Shown here: one piece after another, positions 27,011-35,828 of the stretch | How positions within the stretch are numbered: position 1 is the first letter of the stretch | How the letters are laid out: every line of letters begins with the position of its first letter | DNA from: Pontibacter ummariensis | GTDB taxonomy: Bacteria; Bacteroidota; Bacteroidia; Cytophagales; Hymenobacteraceae | Assembly: GCF_900188175.1 (NCBI RefSeq) | Contig: NZ_FZOQ01000004.1 | Span: 216,391 to 280,390, forward strand | Direction: 5' to 3' | DNA: 64,000 nucleotides | The notes under the pieces: model-generated | The model's input: only the letters and a program-made list of their open reading frames with translations | Database searches by the model: none | What the model was told of the DNA's origin: nothing | Program-made: the position numbers and the translations under genes

Positions 27011-27718
27011 ATGCAACAATACATTTTGGTGACAGGGGGTACGAAGGGCATTGGCCGGGCCGTGATAGAACAGTTCGCCAAAGAGGGTTTCCATATTATC
27101 ACCTGTTCCCGAAACGAAAAGGACTTGCAAAAGTTAAAGCTGGAGATTGAGCAGGACTACACCTTCTCCAAGGTGCGCTACAAGGAAGTGGACCTCAGCG
27201 ACAGAAAGTCTTTGAAAGCGTTTGCCTCTTTTGTGAAAGAGCTTGGCGTGAAAATAGACGTGCTGGTCAACAACAGCGGTCTTTTTATTCCGGGTAAGAT
27301 CACTGAAGAGGATGACGAAGCCCTTCCGTTCATGATCAACACCAACCTGTACAGTGCCTATTATATGACCAAGGCCTTCGTGCACGATATGATCGCCAGC
27401 CGTTCCGGCCATATCTTTAACCTCTGCTCCACGGCTAGTATTACCCCTTACATTAACGGCGGTTCTTACTGTATCTCCAAGTATGCCATGTACGGCATGA
27501 CCAAGGTGCTGCGGGAGGAACTGAAGGAGCATAACGTGCGCGTCACAGCCATCCTGCCCGGTGCTACCCTTACAGCTAGTTGGGAAGGCGTAGACCTGCC
27601 GCCAGAACGCTTTATAAAGCCCGCAGATGTTGCCATGGCCATCTGGAACGCCTATACCTTGTCGGAGAACAGCGTGGTAGAGGAACTGTTGATACGGCCG
27701 CAGCTAGGGGATCTCTAG
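27011..27718 (+). CDS. Short-chain dehydrogenase
   Basis: 235 residues, classical SDR. Cofactor motif TGGTKGIG (8-15), VNNSG at 86-90 (Ser in place of the usual Ala), catalytic Ser140 and Y153-xxx-K157 in SYCISKYAM. Uses NAD(P)H to reduce or oxidise an unknown carbonyl substrate. An SDR of the same class is at 28640 beyond the trpF-like gene, so the two may act on related compounds. Confidence 0.92.
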   Translation: MQQYILVTGGTKGIGRAVIEQFAKEGFHIITCSRNEKDLQKLKLEIEQDYTFSKVRYKEVDLSDRKSLKAFASFVKELGVKIDVLVNNSGLFIPGKITEEDDEALPFMINTNLYSAYYMTKAFVHDMIASRSGHIFNLCSTASITPYINGGSYCISKYAMYGMTKVLREELKEHNVRVTAILPGATLTASWEGVDLPPERFIKPADVAMAIWNAYTLSENSVVEELLIRPQLGDL

Positions 27719-27898
27719 CAGCTGGCATCAGTCAGGCAGACCTGCTTGCACTCATGAAAAGGGCCAGGCAGTCGGTCTGTCTTTGCGCTTGCTGCTATGT
27801 ATCCCTGCTGGGCACTTGAGTAAGTGGTGAGAATGAATGATACGTATACTAGATGGCATAAGTGCTAAGGTGGCTTGTGATGCCCATATCCTAAGTAA

Positions 27899-28552
27899 AT
27901 GAAAGTAAGAGTAAAGGTATGCTGCATCAGCAGCATTCAGGAGGCACAGCTTGCCATCGGTCAAGGCGCATCGGCTGTAGGGCTGGTAGGGGAGATGCCA
28001 AGCGGTCCCGGCGTAATCCCGGATGATCGGATACGGGAAATTGTAGAAACCGTACCGCCGGCTATTGCCTCTTTCCTGCTTACCTCCCGTACCGATGCCG
28101 GCGCCATTATCGCGCACCACCGCCTTGTGCACGCCAATACCATTCAATTGGTGGATGCCGTTCCTGAGGCAGCCTATGCGCAGCTCCGGCAGGCTCTACC
28201 GGGCGTTAAACTGGTGCAGGTAATTCATGTGCTGGGTGAGGAGAGCGTGGCGCAGGCACAACAGGTAGCAGAGAAGGTAGACGCCATCCTGCTGGACTCG
28301 GGCAACCCGAAGCTGTCCGTAAAGGAGCTGGGGGGCACGGGGCGTATCCATGACTGGGTGCTCAGCCGTAAAATACGGGAAAGCATCAGGAAGCCTGTTT
28401 TTCTGGCAGGCGGGCTGAAGGCAGAGAACGTGCGGGAGGCCATAGAGGTGGTGCAGCCTTTTGGCGTAGACCTGTGCAGCGGCGTGCGCACCAACGGGCA
28501 CCTGGACCCCTATAAGCTGGAGAAGTTCTTTCGGGCAGTGGAGCAGGCTTAG
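27899..28552 (+). CDS. TrpF-like phosphoribosylanthranilate isomerase
   Basis: 217 residues, TIM-barrel. The general base is Cys8 in VKVCCISS (canonical VKICG with Gly replaced by Cys at the next position), the general acid is Asp133 in ILLDSG, and the phosphate loop GGTGRIHDW (145-153) is intact, as is the C-terminal FLAGGLKAENVREAI...DLCSGVRTNG. Both catalytic residues are therefore present. TrpF converts phosphoribosylanthranilate in tryptophan synthesis. The gene is alone, not in a trp operon, and sits between two dehydrogenases. The loop SGPGVIP replaces the usual KSPRYVSP, so a related but different isomerase is possible. Confidence 0.8.
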   Translation: MKVRVKVCCISSIQEAQLAIGQGASAVGLVGEMPSGPGVIPDDRIREIVETVPPAIASFLLTSRTDAGAIIAHHRLVHANTIQLVDAVPEAAYAQLRQALPGVKLVQVIHVLGEESVAQAQQVAEKVDAILLDSGNPKLSVKELGGTGRIHDWVLSRKIRESIRKPVFLAGGLKAENVREAIEVVQPFGVDLCSGVRTNGHLDPYKLEKFFRAVEQA

Positions 28553-28639
28553 ACAGGGTGCCTTTGCGCCTACTGCTTTACGGTGGTGCTTCCCCCTCAA
28601 AAGAGACATACAATCTTTACACCATACAAAATACAAACT

Positions 28640-29344
28640 ATGAATCTTGAAGGAAAAATTGCTGTCGTAACTGGTGTTAGCAAAGGCATTGGCTTGGCCA
28701 CGGTGAAGGCCTTGTTGGACAAGGGCATGCAAGTAGCGGGCTGGGGACGAACCGCACCAGAACTGCAGCACGATAATTTCCATTTCTTTGAGTGTGACGT
28801 GCGCTATAACGAATCTGTGCAGCGCGCTTTTGACCAGACGATAGCCAGGTTAGGGGTACACATATCCGTACTTGTGAACAACGCGGGTATGGGAGTAGCC
28901 GCTCTGTTGGAAGAGACTTCGCTGGACGAGTGGCACACCATGTTTGAGACGAATGTGAACGGCATCTTTTACTGCACCCGCCTGGTGTTGCCGGGCATGA
29001 AGGAGCTGGAAGAAGGCCATGTCATTAACATTTCCTCCATTGCAGGCACCACAGGGGTAGAGGGCATGTCGGGCTACTGTGGTACCAAGCATGCCGTGCG
29101 TGGCATCTCGCACTCGCTATACAAGGAAGTGCGCAGCTATGGCGTGAAGGTAACCTGCATCTACCCGGGCTCTGTACAAACCAACTTCTTTGACAACATT
29201 GACCAGGTGATTGCCAGCGACAACATGATGCGCCCCGAGGACATTGCCTCGACTATCCTCCACGCTTTGGAGTCCCATCCGAACTACCACCACGTTGATA
29301 TAGAGGTCCGGCCCCTGATGCCGAAGGGAAAAATTAAGAAATAG
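28640..29344 (+). CDS. Short-chain dehydrogenase
   Basis: 234 residues from ATG 28640 (the upstream open stretch lacks features). Cofactor motif TGVSKGIG (11-18), NNAGMG at 80-85, ISSIAG with the catalytic serine near 132 and Y146-xxx-K150. Classical SDR; similar in plan to the enzyme at 27011 but clearly distinct in sequence. The C-terminus VRPLMPKGKIKK is basic. Substrate unknown. Confidence 0.92.
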   Translation: MNLEGKIAVVTGVSKGIGLATVKALLDKGMQVAGWGRTAPELQHDNFHFFECDVRYNESVQRAFDQTIARLGVHISVLVNNAGMGVAALLEETSLDEWHTMFETNVNGIFYCTRLVLPGMKELEEGHVINISSIAGTTGVEGMSGYCGTKHAVRGISHSLYKEVRSYGVKVTCIYPGSVQTNFFDNIDQVIASDNMMRPEDIASTILHALESHPNYHHVDIEVRPLMPKGKIKK

Positions 29345-29397
29345 AAACAGAATGGCGTGGCTTTTGTAGCTTTACGATCTGCAATAAAGAACCTGGG

Positions 29398-29422
29398 CCG
29401 GGTGGGCTGTAAGCCTGCCCGG
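29398..29422 (+). terminator. Hairpin before gldA
   Basis: CCGGGTGGGCT, loop GTA, AGCCTGCCCGG (two G-U pairs) followed by TTTATCTT. Likely ends the SDR transcript just upstream of gldA. Confidence 0.6.
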
Positions 29423-29444
29423 TTTATCTTAATAAAGAAAGAGA

Positions 29445-30359
29445 TTGTCAGTAGAAGTAAAGAACCTAACCAAGGTATATGGCGAGCAGCACGCCGTGGA
29501 TGATATCTCGTTCACAGTGGAGCAGGGGCAGATCCTGGGGTTCCTGGGGCCGAACGGCGCCGGAAAGTCCACCACCATGAAGATTGCCACTTGCTACCTG
29601 CCGCCCAGCGCGGGTACTGTGTTGGTGAATGGGCATGACGTGCTACAAGATCCCATTGCCGTGCGCCGGAACGTCGGCTATTTGCCCGAGCACAACCCCC
29701 TGTACCTGGACATGTACGTGCACGAGTACCTGAACTTTGTGGCCTCAGTGTACAACCTGAAAGGCAAGCATGCCCGAGCCCGGGTGCAGGAAATGGTCGA
29801 GCTGTGCGGCCTTACCCTAGAGCAGGGGAAAAAGATAGGGGCCCTCTCCAAAGGGTACCGACAGCGCGTGGGGCTGGCGCAAGCCCTGGTCCACGACCCG
29901 CAGGTACTCATCCTGGATGAGCCCACGACAGGACTCGACCCGAACCAGATTCTAGAGATCCGCTCCCTGATCAAGCAGGTGGGCCAGAACAAAACCGTTA
30001 TCTTTTCGACCCATATCATGCAGGAGGTGGCCGCCATCTGCGACCGCGTGGTAATCATTAACCGGGGCCAGCTGGTGGCAAACAGCGATGTGGCCAGCCT
30101 GCAGGCCGGTGGCAAGGACGAGAAGGTGACCTTGGTAGAGTTTGAGCAACCCGTGGAAGTGGAGGCCCTGCAAGGGGTGCCAGGGGTGCTGCAGGTAGAG
30201 CAGGCACAGAACAACGTGTACCGGGTTACCTCTAAAAGGCAGACGGACATCCGGGCGAACGTGTTCCGGGTTGCAGCAGAACGAAACTGGCCATTAGTAG
30301 GGCTGCGGCAGGAAGAGAACTCGCTTGAAAAAGTGTTCCAGGAACTTACGAAGAAATAA
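29445..30359 (+). CDS. gldA: Gliding motility ABC ATPase GldA
   Basis: 304 residues, TTG start preceded by AAAGAAAGAGA. Walker A GPNGAGKST (35-43), YLPEHNPLYLDMYVHEYLNF as in GldA, signature LSKGYRQRVGLAQAL, Walker B VLILDEPTTGLDP. With GldF and GldG it forms an ABC transporter associated with gliding in Flavobacterium; its exact substrate is unknown, and many non-gliding relatives keep it. Here gldA lies directly ahead of gldF and gldG, so the three are probably co-regulated. Confidence 0.93.
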   Translation: MSVEVKNLTKVYGEQHAVDDISFTVEQGQILGFLGPNGAGKSTTMKIATCYLPPSAGTVLVNGHDVLQDPIAVRRNVGYLPEHNPLYLDMYVHEYLNFVASVYNLKGKHARARVQEMVELCGLTLEQGKKIGALSKGYRQRVGLAQALVHDPQVLILDEPTTGLDPNQILEIRSLIKQVGQNKTVIFSTHIMQEVAAICDRVVIINRGQLVANSDVASLQAGGKDEKVTLVEFEQPVEVEALQGVPGVLQVEQAQNNVYRVTSKRQTDIRANVFRVAAERNWPLVGLRQEENSLEKVFQELTKK

Positions 30360-30387
30360 CAAACAGGACGTGCTGCATGACGGAGAA

Positions 30388-30410
30388 AGCCCCTGCCAAC
30401 AGCAGGGGCT
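30388..30410 (+). terminator. Weak intra-operon hairpin between gldA and gldF
   Basis: AGCCCCTGC, 5-base loop, GCAGGGGCT with no T run after it. It may reduce read-through or protect the gldA message rather than end transcription. Confidence 0.45.
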
Positions 30411-30448
30411 GGCACTAGGCTTGTCGGGCAGCATTCAAGAAGAAAATA

Positions 30449-31177
30449 ATGCTTGCGATACTTAAAAAAGAATTCAATGGCTTCCTGAACTCGCTGATCG
30501 CCTATATTGTGATCAGTGTGTTTCTGGTGGCCGTTGGCATGTTCATGTGGGTGTTTCCGGAGAGCAGCGTGCTGGAGTACGGCTTTGCGGACATCCAGAC
30601 CCTGTTTAACATGGCTCCCTGGCTGTTCCTGTTTCTGATCCCGGCCATTACCATGCGCACCTTTGCCGAGGAGAAGCGGGAGGGCACCATCGAGCTGTTG
30701 CTTACCAAGCCCATTACCGATCTGCAGCTGATCCTGGGCAAGTACTTTGCGGCCTTGCTGCTGGCTTTGTTTGCCCTCTTGCCCACGCTCGTCTACTACT
30801 ATTCGGTCTATGAGCTGGGGGCACCGCAGGGGAATGTGGACTCCGCTGCGGTGGTAGGGTCTTACCTTGGCCTGATGTTTCTGGCAGCAGTGTTCTGCGC
30901 CATTGGGGTGTTCTCCTCTTCTATCTCGGATAACCAGATCATTTCCTTTGTGATCGCGGTGTTCCTGTGCTACATCATCTACACAGGTTTCGACCTGATC
31001 GCCTCCATTCCGGTCTGGGGTGGTTATAACTACCTGATCAGCCAGTTAGGCATTTCCTATCACTATGCCGCCATCAGCAAGGGCTTGGTCGACTCACGCG
31101 ACGTGCTGTATTTCCTGAGCGTGATCGCCATTATGATCTTGTCTACTAAACTTGTGTTGAGGAGCAGAAAATGGTAA
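30449..31177 (+). CDS. gldF: Gliding motility ABC permease GldF
   Basis: 242 residues, six membrane segments, ABC-2 permease layout starting MLAILKKEFNGFLNSLIAYIV. The motif MRTFAEEKREGTIELLLTKPITDLQLILGKYFA is the conserved cytoplasmic loop of this family. The last 7 bases overlap the start of gldG. It is the channel part of the GldAFG transporter. Confidence 0.93.
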   Translation: MLAILKKEFNGFLNSLIAYIVISVFLVAVGMFMWVFPESSVLEYGFADIQTLFNMAPWLFLFLIPAITMRTFAEEKREGTIELLLTKPITDLQLILGKYFAALLLALFALLPTLVYYYSVYELGAPQGNVDSAAVVGSYLGLMFLAAVFCAIGVFSSSISDNQIISFVIAVFLCYIIYTGFDLIASIPVWGGYNYLISQLGISYHYAAISKGLVDSRDVLYFLSVIAIMILSTKLVLRSRKW

Positions 31178-32859
31178 AAGAGCAAAACAAAAGCAAGCGC
31201 AGCGCTGATGTCCTCAAGTTTCTGGCCTGGGTTGTGGGCATCGTCTTACTGAACATTGTGGCGACCAACTACTTTTTCCGACTGGACCTAACCGAGGATA
31301 AACGCTATACCATCGCCCCGGTGACCAAGCAAATGCTGGGCGGCCTGGAGAGCGAAGTAGTGGTGGACGTGTACCTGGAGGGAGACTTCCCGGCAGGCTT
31401 TAAGCGCCTGCAGCAATCGGTGCGCGAGACCTTAGACGAGTTCCGCATTTACGCAGATGGTAACCTGCGCTATAACTTCATCGACCCAAACGAGATCACA
31501 GACGAGAAGCAGCGGAAGGAGTTTATCACGACGCTTGCCCAAAAAGGCATTATGCCGACCAACCTGCATGCCACTGAGGATGGAAAGCAGGTAGAGCGCC
31601 TGGTGTTCCCGGGTGCCGTGGTGAAGTATAATGGCAAGGAAACCGCTGTAAGCCTGCTCAAGGGAAACCTGGCCGCCTCGCCGGACGAGCGCCTGAACCA
31701 GTCGGTGGAGGGAATCGAGTACGAGCTGGCCTCGGCTATTCGGAAGGTGGCCTTGCCGGAGAACAAGATCATCGGCTATATCACAGGGCAGGGCGAGTTG
31801 GAGATGCAGTATGCGACAGATCTGCTGGGGTCGCTGCAGGAGTACTACCGTGTGGCCATGGGCGACCTGGATCAGATCCCAACCCTCAAGGACCTCGACC
31901 TGATCATCGTCGCCAAGCCTACTTCCGAGTTCTCTGAGGCAGACAAGTACAAGATCGACCAGTTTATCATGCAGGGGGGCAAGGCTGTGTTCTTTGTCGA
32001 TCCGCTGAACGCCAACCTGGACAGTGCGGCGGCAGGGACGTTCGCCCTGCCTTATAACCTGAACCTGGATGATCTCTTCTTCCGCTACGGCGCGCGCCTG
32101 AACCCAACCCTGATCATGGACCTGAACTCCGGCTTTATCCCGGTAGTGACGGGTTACCTGGGCGACCGGCCACAGACGGAGATGATCAATTGGCGCTTTT
32201 ACCCGCTGCTGAACACCTTCAGCAAGCACCCGATCACCCGTAACCTGGATGCCGTTTACTCTAAGTTTGTGAGCACTATCGATACGGTGAAGGCGGAGGG
32301 GATCCGGAAAACGCCCCTGCTCTTTACTTCCAGGTACTCCCGCATACTGGAGCCTCCCGTGCCGATCACGTTGGAAGAGGCGCGCATGGAGGTGAACCCG
32401 GAGCAGTTCCAGGCAGGCCCGCAACCGGTAGGATACCTCCTGGAAGGAAGCTTCCCGTCTTTGTTCCGCAATCGCCGGGCACCAGAGGGGGTGCAGGATA
32501 CGGAGGTAATAGAGGAAGGGGTACCTACTAAAATTGCCGTCTTCTCGGATGGGGACCTGGTACGCAACGATATTAATTCCCGTACCGGGCAGCCGTACGA
32601 ACTGGGCTTCGACCGCTTTAACAACGTCACCTTTGCCAACCGTGAGCTGGCACTGAACACGATACACTACCTGTTGGATTCCGAAGGTCTGATCAATGTA
32701 CGGGCGAAGGAGATCGAGCTGCGGCCCCTGGATAAGGTGCGCGTGAAGGAGGAAAAGACTTACTGGCAAATGCTCAATTTAGTAGCGCCGATTGTACTGT
32801 TGGGGCTGTTTGGCGTAACACGTTTTTACCTGCGGAAACGCAGGTATGAGCGTTTCTAA
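31171..32859 (+). CDS. gldG: Gliding motility protein GldG
   Basis: 562 residues. One membrane segment near 14-34 (KFLAWVVGIVLLNIVATNYF), a large outside domain of the GldG/ABC-transporter auxiliary type (LTEDKRYTI, YITGQGELEMQYATDLLGSLQ, KAVFFVDPLNANLDS), and a second membrane segment near the C-terminus (LNLVAPIVLLGLFGVTRFYL). Start overlaps the gldF stop by 7 bases. Works with GldA and GldF; needed for gliding in Flavobacterium johnsoniae. Confidence 0.93.
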   Translation: MVKEQNKSKRSADVLKFLAWVVGIVLLNIVATNYFFRLDLTEDKRYTIAPVTKQMLGGLESEVVVDVYLEGDFPAGFKRLQQSVRETLDEFRIYADGNLRYNFIDPNEITDEKQRKEFITTLAQKGIMPTNLHATEDGKQVERLVFPGAVVKYNGKETAVSLLKGNLAASPDERLNQSVEGIEYELASAIRKVALPENKIIGYITGQGELEMQYATDLLGSLQEYYRVAMGDLDQIPTLKDLDLIIVAKPTSEFSEADKYKIDQFIMQGGKAVFFVDPLNANLDSAAAGTFALPYNLNLDDLFFRYGARLNPTLIMDLNSGFIPVVTGYLGDRPQTEMINWRFYPLLNTFSKHPITRNLDAVYSKFVSTIDTVKAEGIRKTPLLFTSRYSRILEPPVPITLEEARMEVNPEQFQAGPQPVGYLLEGSFPSLFRNRRAPEGVQDTEVIEEGVPTKIAVFSDGDLVRNDINSRTGQPYELGFDRFNNVTFANRELALNTIHYLLDSEGLINVRAKEIELRPLDKVRVKEEKTYWQMLNLVAPIVLLGLFGVTRFYLRKRRYERF

Positions 32860-32910
32860 ATTTATCCCCCTATGACACAGCGAGACAGGAAAAAGGACTT
32901 GTAAAAGGGG

Positions 32911-32945
32911 TAGGACAAATGGGAAATATTTATAACTTTGTCCTA
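32911..32945. promoter_or_regulatory. dnaN promoter box inside an inverted repeat
   Basis: TAACTTTG (32933-32940) matches the -7 consensus. Its TTTG is part of TTTGTCCTA (32937-32945), which is the exact reverse complement of TAGGACAAA at 32911-32919. The arms are 17 bases apart. Either an operator straddling the promoter or an RNA hairpin at the extreme 5' end. The leader to the dnaN start is about 145 bases. Confidence 0.5.
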
Positions 32946-33090
32946 ATATAAGTAAGAAGACGGGAAATTTAGCTTTTTTCATTGTACCTGCTCCCTACCA
33001 TACAGGCAGAAGAGCCGGCTACCGGGAGCAGCTTCCTGTCTTTTGTGTCTTGCTACTTGTGTCGCTTTCCTTAACATCATAGGTCATATA

Positions 33091-34215
33091 ATGAAATTTA
33101 TCGTCTCTTCATCTGCGCTACTGAAGCAGTTATCCAGCATAAACGGGGTAGTCACCAATAACCCGGTGGTGCCCATTTTGGAGAACTTCCTGTTCGAGAT
33201 CAACAACAGTACCCTCACCATCACAGCCAGTGACCTGGAGACTTCCATGATTACAGAGCTGCAGGTAGAGGCAAAGGAGAGCGGCCGTATTGCCGCCCCT
33301 GCCAAGATCTTGCTGGAGACTCTGAAGAACCTGCCAGACCAGCCGGTAACCTTTACCATTGATGAGGAAACGTATACGATCGAGATCAGCTCTTCAAACG
33401 GCCGTTATAAGCTGTCTGGGGAGAATGCGACTGACTTCCCGCGTGTACCAGTGGTACAGGGTGGCAGCGCCATCGAGATCCCTTCTAATGTGCTGGCAAG
33501 AGCTATTAACAAGACCATCTTTGCGGTGAGCAACGATGAGCTCCGTCCGGCCATGACAGGTATTTTCGTGCAACTGCGCAGCAATAATGTGACGTTTGTA
33601 GCCACGGACGGACACCGCCTGCTACGCTACCGCCGTACAGACCTGGGCACTGCACAGGAGGCGTCGCTGATCATTCCGCGTAAGGCCTTCACCCTACTCA
33701 AGTCGACTTTGCCGACAGAGGCTACTGCCGTGCGCATGGAGTTTAACCAATCCAACGCTTTCTTCAGCTTCGACAACATCCGCATGATCTGCCGTCTGAT
33801 CGATGAGCGCTATCCGGACTATGAGAACGTAATTCCAGTGCAGAACCCGAACAAGCTGGTGATTGACCGGTCGGATCTGTTAAGCTCTGTGAAGCGTATC
33901 TCTATCTACTCTAACAAAACTACGCACCAGATCCGCCTGAAACTTACAGGATCTGAAATGCACGTTTCTGCCGAAGACTTGGACTTCTCGAACGAGGCGA
34001 ACGAGCGCCTGAACTGCCAGTATGACGGAGAGGACATGGAGATCGGCTTCAATGCGAAGTTCCTGATGGAAATGCTGAACAACCTGGATTCTGACGAGAT
34101 TACGTTTGAGCTTTCTACCCCGAACCGTGCGGGTTTACTGATGCCAATCGTAAACGAGGAGAACGAGAACGTGCTGATGCTGGTAATGCCCGTTATGCTG
34201 AACAACTACGTGTAA
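33091..34215 (+). CDS. dnaN: DNA polymerase III beta clamp
   Basis: 374 residues from ATG 33091. Three clamp domains are recognisable: MKFIVSSSALLKQLSSINGVVTNNPVVPILENFLFE at the start, SNDELRPAMTGIFVQL and FVATDGHRLLRYRR in the middle, and the C-terminal pattern LMPIV.......LMLVMPVML.NYV. It forms the ring that holds DNA polymerase on the template. dnaN is not next to dnaA or an origin here, which is usual for Bacteroidota. Confidence 0.97.
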   Translation: MKFIVSSSALLKQLSSINGVVTNNPVVPILENFLFEINNSTLTITASDLETSMITELQVEAKESGRIAAPAKILLETLKNLPDQPVTFTIDEETYTIEISSSNGRYKLSGENATDFPRVPVVQGGSAIEIPSNVLARAINKTIFAVSNDELRPAMTGIFVQLRSNNVTFVATDGHRLLRYRRTDLGTAQEASLIIPRKAFTLLKSTLPTEATAVRMEFNQSNAFFSFDNIRMICRLIDERYPDYENVIPVQNPNKLVIDRSDLLSSVKRISIYSNKTTHQIRLKLTGSEMHVSAEDLDFSNEANERLNCQYDGEDMEIGFNAKFLMEMLNNLDSDEITFELSTPNRAGLLMPIVNEENENVLMLVMPVMLNNYV

Positions 34216-34230
34216 CACCTAAGAAACGAA

Positions 34231-34268
34231 TAAGCAAAAAGGGAGGCCATGGCCTCCCTTTTTGCTTA
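34231..34268. terminator. 38-base perfect palindromic terminator
   Basis: TAAGCAAAAAGGGAGGCCAT followed by its exact mirror ending TTTTTGCTTA. It ends dnaN and, from the other side, contains the TAA stop codon of the nuclease-like lipoprotein gene. Confidence 0.88.
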
Positions 34269-35327
34269 TAGTGCTTTCCTTTGCTTCTTTTCCTGTAGTT
34301 GGATGTATACCGGGAAATGGTCGCTGTAGCCTCCAATATAGAGGTTATCGGCATAGGTGCGGATAGGCGTGTCCTTGTACTTGCCGAACAGGTACTTTGC
34401 TTCTTCCGGGGCATACACGTTGGCAGAGCCACGCACGTACTGCAGTCCCGGCTTGTCATCGAGCAAGGATTTGGAGATCAGCACCTGGTCCAGCATCTGC
34501 AAGTTACCCCTGTTGGCGTAGGTGCCGAGCCCATTCACAAAGGGCAGGTAAGTCGTGTTAAAGAGCTCTTGGGTGTAGTATGGGTTGGGGCGGCCAGTCG
34601 CCTGCAGGACCTGCTCCAGCACAGCAGACTTGGGCTCTGCGTTAAAGTCACCCAGCACGATGATCTTGCTGTTTTCGTCCGTTGCCCGCTGCGCTTCGAT
34701 CTGTTGGCGAAGGGTAGTGGCTGCTGCTCTTAGGCGGCTATCCTCCGGCCGCCCGCTGCGGTTTCGGCCTTCAGATGGCCAGTGATTCACATACACCGTC
34801 AACGGCTCCCCCCGCAGTTCTCCCTGTACTTTCAAGATATCCCGGGAGCTGAAGCCCTGTTCTTCAAAATCGATAGGGATGCTTTCGGTGGCAGTAGGGG
34901 TAAAGACTTTTGGCTTATACAAGAGAGCGACATCCAGGCCCTGCGGATCAGGAGAGTCTTGGTGGATGATGCTGTAATCATACTTATCCAGGGGAGCGGT
35001 GTTGATCAGGTCCTGCAGCACCTGCTTGTTTTCCACTTCACTTAGGCCTACGAGGGCGGGGCCTCCCTTGCCGCCTAAGCCTGCTATTACCTTAGCGACG
35101 CCCTTTAGCTTTGCCTGGTAGCGTTCCTCTGTCCAGTTCCTTTCTCCCCCGGGGGTAAAGGCCTCATCGACTGTCTGTGCGTCGTCTTCCGTATCAAAAA
35201 GGTTTTCTGTGTTGTAAAACCCTATGGTGTATAGCTTACTTTTCTTACTCGTTAAGGGGAGCCGGGAACAGCCTACCAGGACGATAAGGGTAAAAAGAAG
35301 GCAGAGAGTTTTTATTCCGTGGCGCAT
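34266..35327 (-). CDS. Endonuclease/exonuclease/phosphatase lipoprotein
   Basis: About 353 residues from ATG 35327. Lipoprotein signal with lipobox LVGC near residue 20, so attached to the membrane on the periplasmic side or on the surface. The EEP fold follows: FYNTENLFDT, LVGLSEVENKQVL, LDVALLYKP, VNHWPSEG, GDFNAEP and SDHFPVYIQL near the end, which together supply the metal and active-site residues. It probably cleaves phosphodiester bonds in extracellular nucleic acid or another phosphate substrate. The stop codon is inside the palindromic terminator shared with dnaN. Confidence 0.9.
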   Translation of the reverse strand: MRHGIKTLCLLFTLIVLVGCSRLPLTSKKSKLYTIGFYNTENLFDTEDDAQTVDEAFTPGGERNWTEERYQAKLKGVAKVIAGLGGKGGPALVGLSEVENKQVLQDLINTAPLDKYDYSIIHQDSPDPQGLDVALLYKPKVFTPTATESIPIDFEEQGFSSRDILKVQGELRGEPLTVYVNHWPSEGRNRSGRPEDSRLRAAATTLRQQIEAQRATDENSKIIVLGDFNAEPKSAVLEQVLQATGRPNPYYTQELFNTTYLPFVNGLGTYANRGNLQMLDQVLISKSLLDDKPGLQYVRGSANVYAPEEAKYLFGKYKDTPIRTYADNLYIGGYSDHFPVYIQLQEKKQRKAL

Positions 35328-35331
35328 CGCG

Positions 35332-35339
35332 TAACTTTG
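35332..35339 (+). promoter_or_regulatory. -7 box of gldC promoter
   Basis: TAACTTTG matches TAnnTTTG; a T-rich stretch lies about 19 bases before it but lacks a proper TTTG. The box is 62 bases before the gldC start and next to the divergent lipoprotein start. Confidence 0.4.
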
Positions 35340-35401
35340 TACATACATAAATACTTAAGCATATTACGAGATTACGATACAATAAAGTTTAATATTGAAA
35401 T

Positions 35402-35743
35402 ATGAAGAAGTCTGAAATATATTTTAGCATCGCCCTGGATGACAAGCATGTACCGGAGGCCATCAGCTGGCGTGCGACGGACGCGGGGGAGAAGATTCAC
35501 TTCGCCAAAGCCATCAACATCTCACTGTGGGACCGTGATGAGAACGGCACCATGAAGATCGACCTTTGGACGAAGGACATGCCGGTGGACGAGATGAAGT
35601 ACTTCTACGTGGATACCATTGGGGCGATGGCCCAAAGCCTTGCCACAGCCACAAGTGATAACGTGATGGCGAAGAAGATGCGCGATTTGTGCGAAGAACT
35701 GATGAAGCACATTGAGGAGGAGCAAAAGAAAGGAAACTCCTAA
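35402..35743 (+). CDS. gldC: Gliding motility protein GldC
   Basis: 113 residues, soluble. The GldC pattern is recognisable: KKSEIYFSIALDDKHVPEAISWRATDAG, ISLWDRDENGTMKIDLWTKDMPVDEMKYFYVDTI and the C-terminal helix. GldC is a small cytoplasmic protein needed for efficient gliding in Flavobacterium; it usually lies next to gldB, which is not seen here. Single gene with a long palindromic terminator. Confidence 0.9.
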   Translation: MKKSEIYFSIALDDKHVPEAISWRATDAGEKIHFAKAINISLWDRDENGTMKIDLWTKDMPVDEMKYFYVDTIGAMAQSLATATSDNVMAKKMRDLCEELMKHIEEEQKKGNS

Positions 35744-35750
35744 GCAAGGA

Positions 35751-35806
35751 ATGCTAAAACAAGAGGGCCGCTTTTACTAATAAAAGCGGCCCTCTTGTTT
35801 TAGCAT
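35751..35806. terminator. Long palindromic terminator after gldC
   Basis: ATGCTAAAACAAGAGGGCCG and CTTTTA on the left pair completely with the mirrored right arm; loop CTAA. A 26-pair stem between convergent genes. Confidence 0.88.
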
Positions 35807-35828
35807 GGCTACTGCCAAATGGTTTACG

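Noticed and set aside
31432..32769. 445-residue open frame antisense to gldG
   Set aside because: Shadow of a well-supported gene; no domain pattern, rich in Arg/Val/His/Leu as mirror frames are.
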